64,000 nucleotides of DNA from Aureobasidium sp. EXF-3400 (GCA_024195585.1 SWBL01000055.1:62001-126000), one strand, 5' to 3'; counted from the first letter of the stretch, positions 34,647 to 47,652 are shown. Numbers and translations are program-made. The notes: generated from the sequence alone by a model not told the origin.

Positions 34647-37600
34647 ATGGACACGTCGATGCCACCGTCGACCGTCGCGAGCGAGCCCTCGAACGTCTCC
34701 TCCGACGCTGCCTTGCCCGAAGCTTCAAACTTGTCCAAGCACCCTGAACCCGCACATGCCTTGACTCCACCCACCTCCGAGGACAACAACGTTAGAGTCG
34801 ACGATGACGCCTCCTCTGATCTGTCTGAATTAGACCTCGACCTGGAAGACGAGGAGGAAGAGGTCGAGCCAGACCATTACTGGGGTGAGGGCAAAGTCCC
34901 CGTCTTCAAACCAGTACGTCACACGCTCACTGCCACAAACTACTTGTATCTCTAACACCTTTGCGACAGACAATGGCACAGTTCCGCGACTTCAAAAAGT
35001 ACATTGACAAAATCGACAAGTACGGCATGAAGTCAGGCATTGTAAAGGTTATTCCACCCCAAGAATGGAGAGACGACCAGCCTGCCCTCGACGAACTCGT
35101 CAAGACCATCAAGATCAAGAACCCTATCTCGCAAGAGTTTATGGGCACCCACGGAATTTACACCCAGGCCAACATCGAGAAGCAACGCTCCTACAATCTG
35201 CCTGAATGGAAGGCGCTCACCGAAGAAACTCAGTACCAACCTCCCGCCAGGAGAGGAGAACGTCGTAGGAATCAGGGACAAGTCGCCAGGGGTGCTGCGG
35301 CCAAGACCCGCACTTCGACCCGGACAGCGGCCCCAAAGGATGCTGGCACTAAGAGGAAGCCTGGCAGACCCCGCAAGAACCCTCTGAAGAACGAAGTCGA
35401 TGATGATGAAGATCAAAACTCGTCCAGAAACAGTCAAGTCCCACCAACGCCTACTTCTCCGGTACTCAAGTCCACCGAACCTTCTGAGCATACAACCCCA
35501 AGCAAGCCCAAGCCTAAACCGAGAGGTCGTCAACCCAAAGCTGGCCAACAGAAGTCCGTCTCATCTCGCAGAATGAACAACACTACCGAGACCAACGATG
35601 TTTACGACGAGGCTGCCTTCAAGGATTTCGACTACCACATGGACGACCTGGATGAGTTTACTCCTGAGCGATGTGCCGAACTAGAAACTGCATACTGGAA
35701 GAGTTTGACTTTTGCTCAACCTATGTATGCTGCCGATATGCCTGGTTCACTGTTCAAGGACGAGTGCGATGTCTGGAACGTCGCAAAATTGCCCAACTTG
35801 CTTGATGTGCTTGGAACAAAGGTCCCCGGTGTCAACACTGCTTATCTGTACATGGGAATGTGGAAAGCTACTTTTGCCTGGCATCTGGAGGATGTTGATC
35901 TTTACAGCATCAACTACATCCATTTCGGAGCACCCAAGCAGTGGTACAGTATTTCGCAAGAGGACGCCAGAAAGTTTGAGAAAGCCATGAGAAGCATCTG
36001 GCCTAACGACTCCAAGGGCTGCGATCAGTTCTTGCGCCACAAGACATACCTGATCTCTCCAGAAATCCTCCAGAAGCAATTTGGTATCAAGGTCAACAAG
36101 CTCGTCCATTACGAAGGTGAATTCGTCATCACTTACCCCTACGGATACCACTCTGGATACAACATCGGCTACAACTGTGCCGAATCTGTCAACTTCGCTA
36201 CCGAATCCTGGCTGGACTATGGACGTATTGCCAAGAAGTGCGAGTGCGAGGCCGACAGTGTCTGGGTTGATGTTGGTGAAATTGAGCGTAAACTCAGAGG
36301 TGAACCGACTCCTGAGTATTATGAGGAGACCGATGATGATGACGAGGACGAAATGGATCTGGATGTTGCGACTGATCTTCCTAGTCCTCCCGCAAGTGTT
36401 GCAGGCAAGCCGCAGTCGCAAGCTCGCAAGCGCAAGCGGGATCCCAAGGACAAGGACGCAGGCAAGAAGAAAAAGCGTATCAGAATCCTTATCAAGGGTC
36501 CTCATAGGGAGCCTTGCGTTCTCTGTCCAAACGATCCACCTAACGAGCCTCTACTGCCCACAGACAATGGCCAACAAGCGCATCGCTGCTGTGCACTCTA
36601 CACTCCCGAGACCTGGATTAATAGCGAGGACGGCGTTGAGAAGATCATCGGTGTTGCTGGTATCAACAAGGCACGTCTCGATCTCAAGTGCAACTTCTGT
36701 CGCTCTAAGCGAGGCGCTTGTTTCCAGTGTCAGGCCAAGAAGTGTACTAGAGCCTACCACGCAACTTGCGCGCTTGCTGCTGGTGTACAAATCGACGTTG
36801 GCCCGGTACCAACATTTGGCGAAGATGGGACTGAGTATTTCGAAGAGGGCATTGACTTGAGATGCCGCTTCCATCGACCCAAGCGTGCAAAGAATGTGGA
36901 TGTTGATGCTTTTGAAAACAGCAAGCTCATCAACACGTTTGCTAGATCTCTCAAGCAAGGTGATGCTATCCAGGCTCAGTACCCAGGTGGCGACATCTTC
37001 GCAGGCATTGTCACGGAGAACCGCTCAGGTGAAGCCACAATTCTCATCAACGTGCTTCCTTCTGGTGACCAGGTGGAGGTCGACTGGAAGTGGATTCTTG
37101 TGCTGGACCCTATCGATTCTGAGCGCCCTAAGCCATCGCCAACTGCTATTCCTATGCCCGAGGGTATGAGCAAGCAAGCTGTATCGATTGAGAACCGCCA
37201 AGACGGTGTCCCCATGATGGACACTCCCTTCCACGAAGACGCCGCTTGGAAGTGGGCTGATTTCCGTAACCTACAGAAACCTCCTCAAGGCTATAGCACA
37301 GCCGTCATCAAGAACCCTGATCAGGTTAAGATCGACTTGAACAAGCCTGATCAATTGTATTATTATCTGCCAAAGAAGTCAACAGAGGCCAAAGGCAGGT
37401 TTACTGACGACCCCAAGGGTCAAAATCATGTCTTCATGGGCGACTTTATGGAGCGCGTCAAGCCTGCTAAGTCCTTCAGACCTGTGGCTCCATCATACAC
37501 TGGTGGCTACACCGGCGGTTACACCATGCCGCAAGGTTCGCGACCTGTACAAGTGCAGAACAGTGAGCGGCCATACATGTACAAGCCTAAAACTCCCGCT

Positions 37601-38671
37601 TATCCTGCAGGGAGCTACAATCTGGATGCACGAGCGTTGGCTTCCCAGCAACAGTTCATCCAACAAGCTGATCCCCGAAGGGCCTCCTACGCGACTGGGT
37701 TATACTCTTCTCAGCCCACCCCCTCGCTTCGTCAGCAGCACAGCGAGCCAACGCGCCCATCACCGGCTCCGCTTCGTCCTTTCTCGGAAGGTTATTACTC
37801 GTCAAGAACTTTGCCCGCTGCTATTCCTGGTGAATACTCGCAGTTCCATCAGCAGGTGCGCCGTACATCAGGCGGTCCTTTGACAACTCAACCTTACCAG
37901 ACACAGCCTTTCGGAACCACCCCTCATATCTCCCAGCCAAGTGCAGGCAGCCCCCAGACAGGCGCTGGATATGCTCAGCCGCAAGCTGCGAGTCGTGCTC
38001 CTCTACAGCATTACAGTAACACAATCAACGACCTAGTCAACAAGAGTGGACCTGCTGCTCATCCTTCGATGGAGAACAGGCGAGATTCTGGTAGTAGACC
38101 TACAGCTCAGTCACCAACTACACCCGGTGCCCGCTCTGCCAACGGACAATGGACTCCACCTTCACAGGTCTACCATGCATACGATCGTGCCCACTCACAG
38201 TTCCCTCCTCATAACTCATATCGCCCACAGCCAACATACCAAACTCCACAAGAGTTTCAGCAGCAGATTGGTATACAAGCTCGTCAGCCAAGTGTCTCAA
38301 ACCGCTGGGGAGCATACGATCGCATGTTGAGAGATGCTGCCGGCGCACAATCAACACTACCGCATCCATCCAACCCTTATGGCATGTCGACAACAACAGC
38401 TGGTGGTGCACCAAATGGGTTCTCCATCCCCGCGACATATCCCAGTCCAAAGGCACCCACAGCTAGCCCCTTGAGTGATACCCAGACACCTCGCGCGCCT
38501 AGCCCTGGCACAACCTATCGCGCTCAGGGAATGGGATGGGGCGGACCACCACAGTATCCATCTGCGAACAACTCCATGTCGGGTCCAAACAACACTTTGC
38601 CGTCGCTGCAGTCCATGACTCAGGAAGGTCCATTTGCTGCAGTCTCTCATCCACCACCTCCTCAGCAGTAG
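34647..38671 (+). CDS. JmjN-JmjC-PHD histone demethylase, KDM4 type
   Basis: Nuclear Fe(II)/2-oxoglutarate oxygenase of the KDM4/JHDM3 group, expected to remove methyl groups from histone H3K36 and/or H3K9. Exons 34647-34913 and 34970-38671 encode 1322 aa. JmjN spans about 79-120, and the 56-nt intron cuts it between FKP and TMAQF. JmjC spans about 345-500, with metal ligands H394 and E396 (WHLEDVD) and H483 (GYHSGYN). An extended PHD finger follows (about 605-725, CVLCPNDPP to FQCQAKKCTRAYHATCA). Next is a Tudor-like strip at about 753-800 (GGDIFAGIVTENRS). The last 470 residues are Gln/Pro/Ser-rich and unstructured. Two basic AT-hook-like segments (KRKPGRPRKNP, KPRGRQPK) lie between JmjN and JmjC. 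Closest named relative I can suggest is Aspergillus KdmA. Confidence 0.93.
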
Positions 38672-41600
38672 TATTGGCGAGGGGTGTGAAGGGTGAATGG
38701 CATGATCATGACGGAAAGAGGGGACGAAGACACGACATTTTTCTTCTTCCTAATTTCTTCTTACTAGTACAAGGATGTCTACACAGAATGTGCAAGGGTA
38801 CCGATCGAATCAGGAGGGGGTACAAGGAAAATCGGGAAATTCGAGGAAGGACCTCTGGGACGGCGTTTTCTTTTTACAATTCTTTCTTCTTCGTTCTTTC
38901 TAGTTTGGGTTCTTCGTGGCCTGCCTCTTCTGTTTTACTACTATGGCTTCGAATGACTAGCCTCTACCTATTACCTTTTATTACTGCTTTCCTTTTCACT
39001 TGATGCTGTTCACCTTGCTTTGCCTTCATGAGATTACTCTTCACAGCTGGAACGATGACTTTGTGTTCGCTTTTCAATTCAAACTCGATCGTATAACAAT
39101 CACGACGAAGGGTATACAATCAGGCAAAACCCCCAAACGACTCTTCAATAACTCTGATATCGATGACTACGATGAGTGGGAGCAACAGAAGCTCGCTCGC
39201 TGAAGCAAGTTTCAGATCCAGGGTTGTGGAAAACCTCCTTCATAGACCAGGTCCGTGAATCGTTTGCTCTGTCGTCTATCTCCTGGCTACTTTTCTGTGA
39301 ACAGGCTACAAAGTAACTCATAGACTTCCGGCTGGGGAGTTAGAGGGTATGGAAAGCTTGATGGAGACCACTATGTATCTTACCATCGCCGCATTGTATC
39401 TTATATGCTTCTCACTCTATCACAAACAGAACGATACGTGTATTTCGCCGAAGATCCGATCAGAATCTAAGTCGCGAACGATACTGCGCATAACAAGATA
39501 TATTTTTCCAGTCTTGCTGTATCGAAACCAAGTTGTGCTTTTAAAAGGACACAACTATAAAGGAAGTCTTCTACAGAACATCTCGATGCTCTACTTACAG
39601 TAAGGTCTGTCGTCAGTGGCGTCGTCTAGCAAGAAGGAATACAGAGCCAAGATGGTCCGTCAGTCAGGCGAGAGTTACTTACTAGAGGACTAGAGCAGGA
39701 GAGCATCAACAGCCAGGTCTATGATTCAGCATATGATGTTGAAGCACTCGATCATATCTCAAGGACTCAATCTCCAAGACTGGAAGATACGAGAAAGAGT
39801 GAGGATCATTGACCTGATCTCTTTTTCTCCTGCTCATCCTTTCGCTGACTCTTGGGGTTTGGTTAATATGCAGAGCAGACCGACATGTTTCCCCATCCCG
39901 CGTATGGTTTGGATCGTGTACCGACGAGGTAAAACGTGAATATACTTCTGATGATGAGCGTAAAAGGCACTGAGATGTATACTAAGATTCTTATAATGTA
40001 TTGATATCTCTCTGCAGGGTCGGTTTTCGATGGAGATGCGGATTGTTTTTTCGTTGGCAAGACGTGATATTGGACGCTTCGCGAGAGTTAAAGGTATACC
40101 ATCTTGTTAGTCATCGATAAGATCATTCTTAGTGACTGAACGGGCATATTCCATTGGTGTCTTATCGTGTTCTATCGATGGGGGTCTCACCAAGGGATAC
40201 TATAGTGCTGTCAGTGTTTATCTGTTGGCGTTCAAGAAGGTGGTTCCATCGATACGCCTTCCACTCATCTCATAAAATTAGGACCCCTTACTGCAAATTG
40301 GAATCTGGCAACCCATCATCTCTTCAATGTCTTGAGAGAGTCAGAGAAGCAGCTCCGCGAATCAAGTGTCGTGTTGACGATGCGATTTCGCGTCTTGGGT
40401 GAGAATGCATACAGAGGTATACGGAAGGAGTAATCAGGTCTATGATCCCCCCTTGTTACTTCCTCAAACTCCTCTAAGCTACTCTTGCCTTGATTAATCT
40501 TCAGGAGTTGTTTATTCCGTTCCTTTTCTATAGGGGAAGTAGGCAGATTCACTGACCTGCCTCCCTCATCTTTACTTCACCTGAGTCTCAGCACTTTTAG
40601 TTGTAACATTCAAGTCTGCAACGGTCTTGTACTTGAACTCCTGCGGGTTTGATACACCTTGCATGTGCTGGTGAAGGCACAAGTGTGCTTAGCTTTGGAC
40701 TGCGTGAGATCTCGTTTTATATCCCTGCTACGTCTTTTAGATCAGAGACTAGTCTTTTCAATGAGAACGGAACCGTTGTTCTCAAGTTTCGTCTTAACTT
40801 ACTCCCTCGGTGGAGATGTTGTAGAGAGATTGATTGCATACTATTAGAATATATATATGTTAGCGTCAAAGAAGGTGGTTCCAACGCCATGACTCACACT
40901 ATGATTTGTGAACTTACGATCTTTCCGGCAACATCGAGCTGTTACCTGACTACTCGATGATCCTTTTATTTCGCTTCTTGAGTACCGATCTATACAGACG
41001 TAGAAAGAGTGATCAGGTCAATGAATCTGTATTTTCACTTCTTGAACCCCTCGAACCCCTTTTCCTTTGCTGGATCCAAGCTCTTGAGTATATTATAAGG
41101 ATCCAACACCCAAAGCCAAGAGATACGGAAAAATCGAAGGTGCAATGACCCGAGTTCTTTATCTCCTGGGTCTCGTCTTGCAAACCTTTAGAGCTCCTCC
41201 GCACGATCTTAGCTACCGCCAGGTGTCGCAGTATCTTCTTTTCCTCGTCTCTGGGCATGCTTCGATGCACTCTGATACTACTTTGGTCTCGGGCTATGCA
41301 TGAGTATTTATATCAACTTTGACAGTGGCACAAGCCGCTTGTTTGACTTAGTCTGCGGTCATGACTCCTTCGAGAGTTACAAAAACGTCAACTCTGAGGA
41401 TTTCTTTTGGTCTAAGTAATCATCTACTCTTCAAATGTCCAGTGCATATCAGGGATTGAATATGACAAGCAAAAAGATGACAAGGCGAATAGTTTTATGC
41501 AGCGATATACTCAGGATACCTGATGCACAATGGTCATGACCGACCCTCAAAAGACCGCTCACCCCCCCAATTCAAACCCTCCCCCTCCGATCTAGGCGTA

Positions 41601-42064
41601 TACATTCACTTCAAACCCTTTATCGATCGTAATAGGCTGAGTGGTGTAACGGCTTACACTCACGCCTTCTTTACCCGATTCGGTAATAAAACCACCGTTC
41701 AAATCCCGCCGTGTACGCCTTAATCCATGTTATTTAGCCAAGATGTCGGACATCTTGGTGGCTAAGATCAAGGGATGAGAATGGGAGTTTTTCCAAAGAG
41801 CTCCGGCTCTGGTTTTTTGCTAGTTGACTTGGAAGTCTTTGTTTGTATTGTGCTTGCGTCTCCGTCCGTGGTAGTCGTCGTGCAGGGATGATAGGGTAAC
41901 GACTATACTTCTCTACACGTGGCTTGTGCAAACACCTTCCCTGCTTGCTCTTTGCATGTCTTTCTTCCTTTACCACCCCGTGAACATATTGGAATTTCAC
42001 TTCGCTCTCTCTCTCTTCTCCCTCTTTGTGAAGACGCCGAAGGAGATGTCTTTATCCATTCCCC
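38672..42064. other. Gene-poor 3.4-kb interval with scrambled short repeats
   Basis: After the demethylase 3' UTR, no protein-like frame appears on either strand. Short words recur in both orientations: caggtctatgat at 39714 and 40435, aagaaggtggttcca at 40234 and 40869, and gatcaggtcaatga at 41011, inverted at 39806. Near the right end is a tRNA-like relic. The region looks like debris of decayed mobile DNA. Confidence 0.55.
41595..41718 (+). pseudogene. tRNA-like / SINE-like relic
   Basis: GGCGTAT at 41595 can pair with GTACGCC ending at 41718, like an acceptor stem. Inside lie an A-box-like word TAGGCTGAGTGG (41633), a B-box-like word GTTCAAATCCC (41697) and two hairpins: GTGTAA/TTACAC around CGGC (41644-41659), and TTACC/GGTAA around CGATTC (41671-41686). 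The length (124 nt) and the lack of a T-stem rule out a working tRNA. A tRNA-derived short element or decayed tRNA is the likeliest reading. Confidence 0.3.
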
Positions 42065-42889
42065 TCATCGCATATCCCTTAATCGAACCAGCCTAGCCAA
42101 CCTCTCCACCAACGCAGCGAATCTCTGCTCTCTAGCTGACTGTGCAGAAGTCATGAAAGCTAAATCATCTTCATCAAGGTATAGTTCTGCGTGTTTGTAA
42201 CGTTTGATATACGATGGAGTAATGGGTGGTGGAACGAAGCTTGGAGTGGTGTCTTGGAAGTCGGTCGGCAGTGGTCTCTTGCGTGGGTTACTCGCAGAAG
42301 CGGTAGCGGGGGTGTTTCTTGTCGCTGATTCAAGGAGTGCAGCCATAGATTGATTGTTGGTTCCCGCAGTGGCGCTTGGGGTGTCGAAACCTTCTGGTGG
42401 CTCGAAATCATCTAGTTCGGTACCTTCATGGCCATCGTTGTCGATGTGATGTGGCTGATAAGCCCTTTCGGCACCAGCAACACTTCTCGCGCCCATCATC
42501 GAACCCTCGCCCCTAAGGATGCGTTCAACGCGATCTTGAATGCCCTCCTGAAGGTCTGGTCCAACGTTGCCGTACGCTAGCACGGCGCCCAGTCTCCTGA
42601 GTTTCAGCATTTCCCTTTCCTCCGCTGACTTGTTCGAGTTGCCAGGTTTCGTGCGTCCGGCCCTTCTCGCTATGCTATCCTCCAACATGGTTCTGCCATT
42701 GGCGTCGCGTTGAGTAGCTAGAGGTGAGAGGGCATAACCAGCACAAGTGCGAAGATGCTCTTCCTTCCTGGCGAGGGAGTTCCGAGGGAGTTTGAAGGTT
42801 TGGCAATGGGAGCAGATCACCATTGGGGTATTGCCGGTGGCGGTAATGGGCGTGTATTGAGCAGAGACGAGGGATGGCGTGGGAGGCAT
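42065..42889 (-). CDS. Uncharacterised small zinc-finger protein
   Basis: Single-exon gene of 274 codons with a good start context (AAAAATG). Residues 26-49 form a C-x2-C-x15-H-x3-C pattern (VICSHCQTFKLP to HLRTC), likely one zinc finger. A basic, charged segment follows (KSAEEREMLKLRRLG), then acidic low complexity (DNDGHEGTELDDFEPPEGF). The C terminus is a predicted helix (SAQSAREQRFAALVERLARL). This looks like a nuclear protein, but I do not recognise the family. The preceding 788 bp separate it from eIF2D on the same strand. Confidence 0.7.
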   Translation of the reverse strand: MPPTPSLVSAQYTPITATGNTPMVICSHCQTFKLPRNSLARKEEHLRTCAGYALSPLATQRDANGRTMLEDSIARRAGRTKPGNSNKSAEEREMLKLRRLGAVLAYGNVGPDLQEGIQDRVERILRGEGSMMGARSVAGAERAYQPHHIDNDGHEGTELDDFEPPEGFDTPSATAGTNNQSMAALLESATRNTPATASASNPRKRPLPTDFQDTTPSFVPPPITPSYIKRYKHAELYLDEDDLAFMTSAQSAREQRFAALVERLARLVRLRDMR

Positions 42890-43677
42890 TTTTAGATCTT
42901 GGTCTTAACCTGTTTCCACAAGTTGTGTTGGAGTATGTGGTTTGAATTCCAAGGTCAGGGAAGTCTGTTGGGTTGGATATCTCCGTTGTCAAGACTTCTT
43001 TTGGTACAGAGGATCTCTCGACCAAGAGGTATTGCTGTTCGAATCGGCCTATAGCTCCAGCGTCTATCGCAGTATTGGTCCAGAGACGGCCGAAAACCAG
43101 TGAGGTTTCGTGATTGACGAACACAATAGTATCTAGCAGTGTAACCGCGATTGAGCGAGACGCGTCCAGGACAGGTGCAAGAAATTCTTGATTCACGGTT
43201 CGAGGCGATGAAGAAGCAATCTCGAGGCCGACTAAACTGCAGTATAACTCCAAAAGGATTGTATTGGTATTGGTATGTTGCTATCGTGTTGGTGATTTGT
43301 TAGTGTCGGTTGCTGTTGCTGACGATGGAAACAGTCGAAGTCGGACGTGCTGGAGACGCAAACAGAACAAACCTGCCAAGAGTTGGTATGTTACTGGTCC
43401 GACCCTGGCTATGTCCTGGACTCTACCTCTTAATGAGAGGGAGATGTCTAGAACCATACGCAAGAATTTTAAAGCTCGAGGCAAAGTATACATCTCCTCG
43501 TTGTACTCTTACTGTGTAACGTCGAGCGGTTCGTAGGGACCTGAGTGAGTTTGGAATAGATATCATGATTTCGTGAATTATGGGTATCACATGGTGCGAA
43601 TGTCAGAGTCCCTTTCAATCATTCCCCATAATCACCTTGTGAGGTTTGATAACAAGGCAGATATTGCCGATCTATGT
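42890..43677. other. Intergenic region between zinc-finger gene and eIF2D
   Basis: Promoter and leader of the zinc-finger gene plus the 3' flank of the eIF2D gene. Frames across it overlap in several phases with no motif. Nothing else is recognised. Confidence 0.45.
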
Positions 43678-45671
43678 CTACTTCTTCTTTCCCTTTGTCT
43701 TGTCCAGATACTCGACCCATGCAGGTCTCACACCCCTCTTCTCCAGGGCCTTCATGACAGCATCCTTCTGCGGACCCTGAATCATGATCTCCATGATAGG
43801 CGCTTTGGGACTACTTCCATGCAACTGCTCAACACTGGAGCTACCTGCGCACATCTTCCTCAACTCATCAGCCAATGGCTGAGGAGGAATGAAGTAAGCT
43901 TCCACACCAGAAACTTTGGTAACTGTTTTGTTGCCTGAGCGGGTCTCGAGAGTGACCTTGATCTTTGGGGCAGCGCCAGATTTTGGTTTCGAGGTCGAGA
44001 GAGGTGTGCCGTTACGGAGGATGGCGTAGTGTGTTGTACAAGCTTGGAGGATACGTTCGGTAAGTGCGTCTCTGGGGACAGAGCCTTTGGCCAGAACTTC
44101 CTTGTCCAACGGTGTTGTACCATCGAATACAGCGTTCGCAAGTGTTGGGTTGAGAGTAATGAGGCGTTTGTTCTTTGGGTTGACTAGGTTTTCGGATTCG
44201 ATGTAGGCGGTTATGATGGGTTTGATTTCTGCGGCCGTGAAGAGGGATTGGGAGGATGCGCCTGCAGATTCAAAGAGTGGGAGTAATCTATCCTTTAGTT
44301 TGTAATATTGCTGCTTTTCGAGTTTTTGGCCGATGGAGCTGTCGGCTGTGTCGATTTCGGCCGTTGCTTTGGTACCACGGCCGAGACTTGTGCCGTTTGC
44401 AGTCTCCTTCTTGGGCAGACGGTAAGGGGCAAAGTCGACGATAGAAGCGTCGTTGAAGTCGATGTCGAGAATGACAGTCTCGTGCTGGTCCCTCTCTTTT
44501 GTTTTGACTATCTTTGCCTTGTCCAGCGACTTAATGAACTTCTTGATATTCTTGTAGCTCGACTTTTTGATTTGTAGCGAGTTTGCTTGCTCGGGTGTGT
44601 AGGCGGGAAGGAAGGGTTGGACGAGATTCGACATGACGAACGACTGAGTCAAAGGGTATTCGAGGCCGAAGTTTGGCTGGTTGGGGTTGGTCTCCTTGTG
44701 GTGATAAGCACCGTAGAGGAAGGCTTTACGGAAGGCGTCATCGATTTCTGCTTGTTGTCAGTGTATGATCGATCAGACCCCAGGGAGACAAGGATACCTT
44801 TGGTAGTCATCTCTTTGATATCAACTTTCTCGACAAGGTCATCATATGCAGGAGCATCCTCTCCTAGACCTTCTGACGGGTCGGGTTGGTCAGACGGGGA
44901 CTTGTCCAGGTTCACACCGCCTTGCTCTTCCTCATCATCGTCGATATCCAGGTCAGCAGCCTGCTCGGCCAACTTTTCTTCATCATCTTTGCTTGAGAGC
45001 CAGCCCTGAAGAGACTCTGGAGGGTCGAGGCCAGGCTTGTTGGAATTGCTGTAGGACCAGATTTCGTCACCAGCCCAGTGCATGGTCTGGACAGCATGTC
45101 CACGGGAGCCTTGAACGGCACCGAGCGAGCTGACGGCAATCAGACAAGCACCAACAGCGATAGGCACTGAAGGCTGCTCCAGGCTTGCAATGGCGACAAC
45201 GGCACCTTTGGTAGCTCTGGGGTGGAAGGGAGGACCGTTGGCCAGGCCTGGAGTCATAAGATCTGCACCGCCTTGCAGCTTCTGGACGACAAAGCCAGGT
45301 GTGTGTAGTAGAGGCACAATGCCGGGCTGTTTCCAGAGGGTGTATACGGTGGGAAACATGCGATCCTCAATCTTGAACCACAGGACTCGGGCGTCATCTC
45401 CAGGGTATGCTCCGACATAGACGGTGCCGGAAATCTGCTTCAGGTCGGGTCCGTGGGTAGTGGTGAATCTCGCTGTCTGCACGCCATCAGGCAGTAGAGC
45501 ATTTCTCAAGGCTGTGGTTTCTGCGGTGGCGGCTGCTTTGTCGTCGATGTTGCTGTCGTCCTGTGCTTTGGGTTGCAGGCCATACTCGGCGATGATACTG
45601 TCGGCTGTCTTGCGGCGGTCCGACGACCGTAGAGGAGCCAAAGGCTTGACAGTCGGCTTCTTCTTGAACAT
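43678..45671 (-). CDS. TMA64: Translation factor eIF2D / Tma64
   Basis: Ribosome-associated factor that can deliver tRNA to the 40S P site independently of GTP and helps recycle post-termination 40S subunits. Two exons, 45671-44798 and 44747-43678, encode 647 aa; the 50-nt intron restores EMTTKEIDDAFRKAF. Order of domains: an N-terminal DUF1947-like part (MFKKKPTVKPLAPLRSSDRR), a PUA domain (QISGTVYVGAYPGDDARVLW, ATKGAVVAIAS), an acidic linker, a winged-helix/SWIB segment (NIKKFIKSLDKAKIVKTKER, PIITAYIESENLV) and a C-terminal SUI1 domain (KIKVTLETRSGNKTVTKVSG, QGPQKDAVMKALEKRGV). Length matches the family. The Lys-rich end (TKGKKK) is also typical. Confidence 0.95.
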
Positions 45672-46268
45672 GTTTGTGTATGTGTGTATGTGAGTTGCTG
45701 GGCAGAGTTTCGTTTGCTTGTGCTTGAGCTTTCGTCATGGCCACATGGCTTATCGATAAGCCTCGACGCGTCCCCAACTCCACCCAAGCATCTGCACCCA
45801 CTCTCCAATCATCTCATCACGTCGACCTAAGTACCAGACATGATTGTGGTCTTTGACAATCCGACGTCTTTGGGTGGCCCTAGTCTGAGGCAATTTAGAG
45901 ATACAGCTTCTACTGCAACCTCAGAAGGTCAAACAAGCATGACACCCTGGGTTGCTTACCAAAGCTGCCAGCATGTCTTGTGACGGCCTCACATATCGAT
46001 AGGTCGACATGAATCGCGTTCGATAAACAGGACCTCGACAGTGAGAGCCTCATCCGACTGCCGCTGCCATACGCAACGCTTGTGCATCCCGTGTATATCA
46101 ATGACGTTTCAAATGCGGGGAAACCATCCATATGCGAACGAAGAGGGGCAGAGACCGAGGGACATGGGTCAGCTTGACACAAAGCTCTCCTACTAGACTA
46201 TAAGTCATGCCGTGTCTGCTCTCGCAAGCTGGGTCCATTCCTCTCTATTCATCCTAAACCATATCATC
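45672..46268. other. Divergent promoter region of eIF2D and the cyclase-family gene
   Basis: 597 bp between divergent start codons. No clear TATA box; a TATAAG lies near 46199. No gene or repeat is recognised. Confidence 0.45.
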
Positions 46269-47487
46269 ATGGCCGCTCCCAAGAGCACAACAGGCACTCG
46301 CTTGACTCAAATCAAGGACTTCTTGACCATGAACAAGACTGCCACTCTATCCATGCCTTTTGATCCTGACTCGACCATCTTTCCTACTCGTAAAGAGCTG
46401 CCAACCATTCCAGGTGCTCCCGAAGGCGCTGCCTGGGTCTGGGGTGACAATGATAACATCGGCCGTCTCAACCTCCTGACTCCAACTCGAGTCGCTGCTG
46501 CCGGAAAGGAGATCAGAAGTGGAGAGATCGTGCCCGTCAATCTTCCTCTCAACACTCCAGAGGTTCCTGCATTCAATCGAGAGAGCTTCAAGCACGAAAT
46601 CAAGATTCTTGCAGAAGATGTCGCCTACGACGATGTTTACCACCTGAATACACAATCAGGTACTCAATTTGATGGCTTCCGTCACTTTGCGCACATTCCT
46701 TCTGGCACTTTCTATAACAACACAAAGGGCTCGGATATCGTGGGTCCAAACGCAAACCACAAGTGCTCGATTCATCATTGGGCTGTACACGGTATCGCCG
46801 GCCGTGGTATTCTCCTCGATTACCGCGGTTATGCCCACAAGAAAGGCATCAACTATGATCCCTACGAATACTATCCCATCTCCTTCGAAGAACTCAAGCA
46901 CTGTGCCGCAGACCAGGGTATCGACATCCGTCCGGCTGCTCAGGGCGGCGATATCAAGATTGGCGATATCCTTTTCGTCAGGACCGGTTGGGTGGAGGCC
47001 TATCACAGCAAATCGCCTGCCGAGCGAAATGAGTTGGCCGTTAGACCACACGCTCTGGGTAAGGACGATGGTCAAAGGTTTGCTGGTTTAAGTCAAGAAG
47101 AGCGCATGCTGGACTGGCTACATGACTCTTACTTCTCTGCCGTGGCTGGCGATGCCCCAGCATTCGAAGCGTGGCCAACACATGAAGGTCAGTCTTTCAA
47201 CCTCGCCCCAATCTGATCATAAGCAGAAATCTAACCACCACTGCAGAATACCATCTTCATGAATACATCTTGGCCCTCTGGGGAATGCCCCTCGGTGAGA
47301 TGCTGGATCTGGAAAAGCTGTCGCAAACATGTCGCGAGAAGAACAGATGGACTTTCTTCTTTACTGCTGCACCAGCGAATGTTCAAGGTAAATTCCCACG
47401 CTATGCATGATGCATATCTTGATCCTTCGCTAACTCTGAACTCTAGGTGGTGTAAGCACACATGTCAACGGTACTGCCATCTTCTAG
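46269..47487 (+). CDS. Cyclase-family hydrolase (kynurenine formamidase-like)
   Basis: Cytosolic metal-dependent enzyme of the family that includes bacterial kynurenine formamidase. Three exons (46269-47187, 47247-47387, 47447-47487) encode 366 aa; both introns are 59 nt. The family motif HxGTHxDxxxH appears in its fungal form NTQSGTQFDGFRHFAH (residues 127-142), where D135, H139 and H142 are likely ligands. Also present are GRGILLDYRG and GDILFVRTGW, and near the end EYILALWGMPLGEMLDLEKL and WTFFFTAAPAN, which fix the splice sites. The last exon codes 13 residues. The fungal branch usually has unknown substrate, so kynurenine should not be assumed. The next feature on the strand is a tRNA gene. 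Confidence 0.88.
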
Positions 47488-47652
47488 ACTCAATGTCACC
47501 ATGTGGAAGGGCACAATGCTTGGTTGACTTATGAAGGCGCTTCCCTTGGTAGGGTTGTTATCATTGACACGATGCTTGTTAGCTGTTGTGTGATCCGTAT
47601 GGAGTATTGGTCTGAGGAACATATTGAAATCCAAATTGATGCAGCTCATCAA

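Noticed and set aside
34247..34747. 166-codon plus-strand frame
   Set aside because: It overlaps the first exon of the KDM4-type gene in another frame and is Arg-rich, as shadows often are.
35747..36505. 252-codon minus-strand frame
   Set aside because: It is fully antisense to the JmjC-coding exon, whose protein is strongly conserved.
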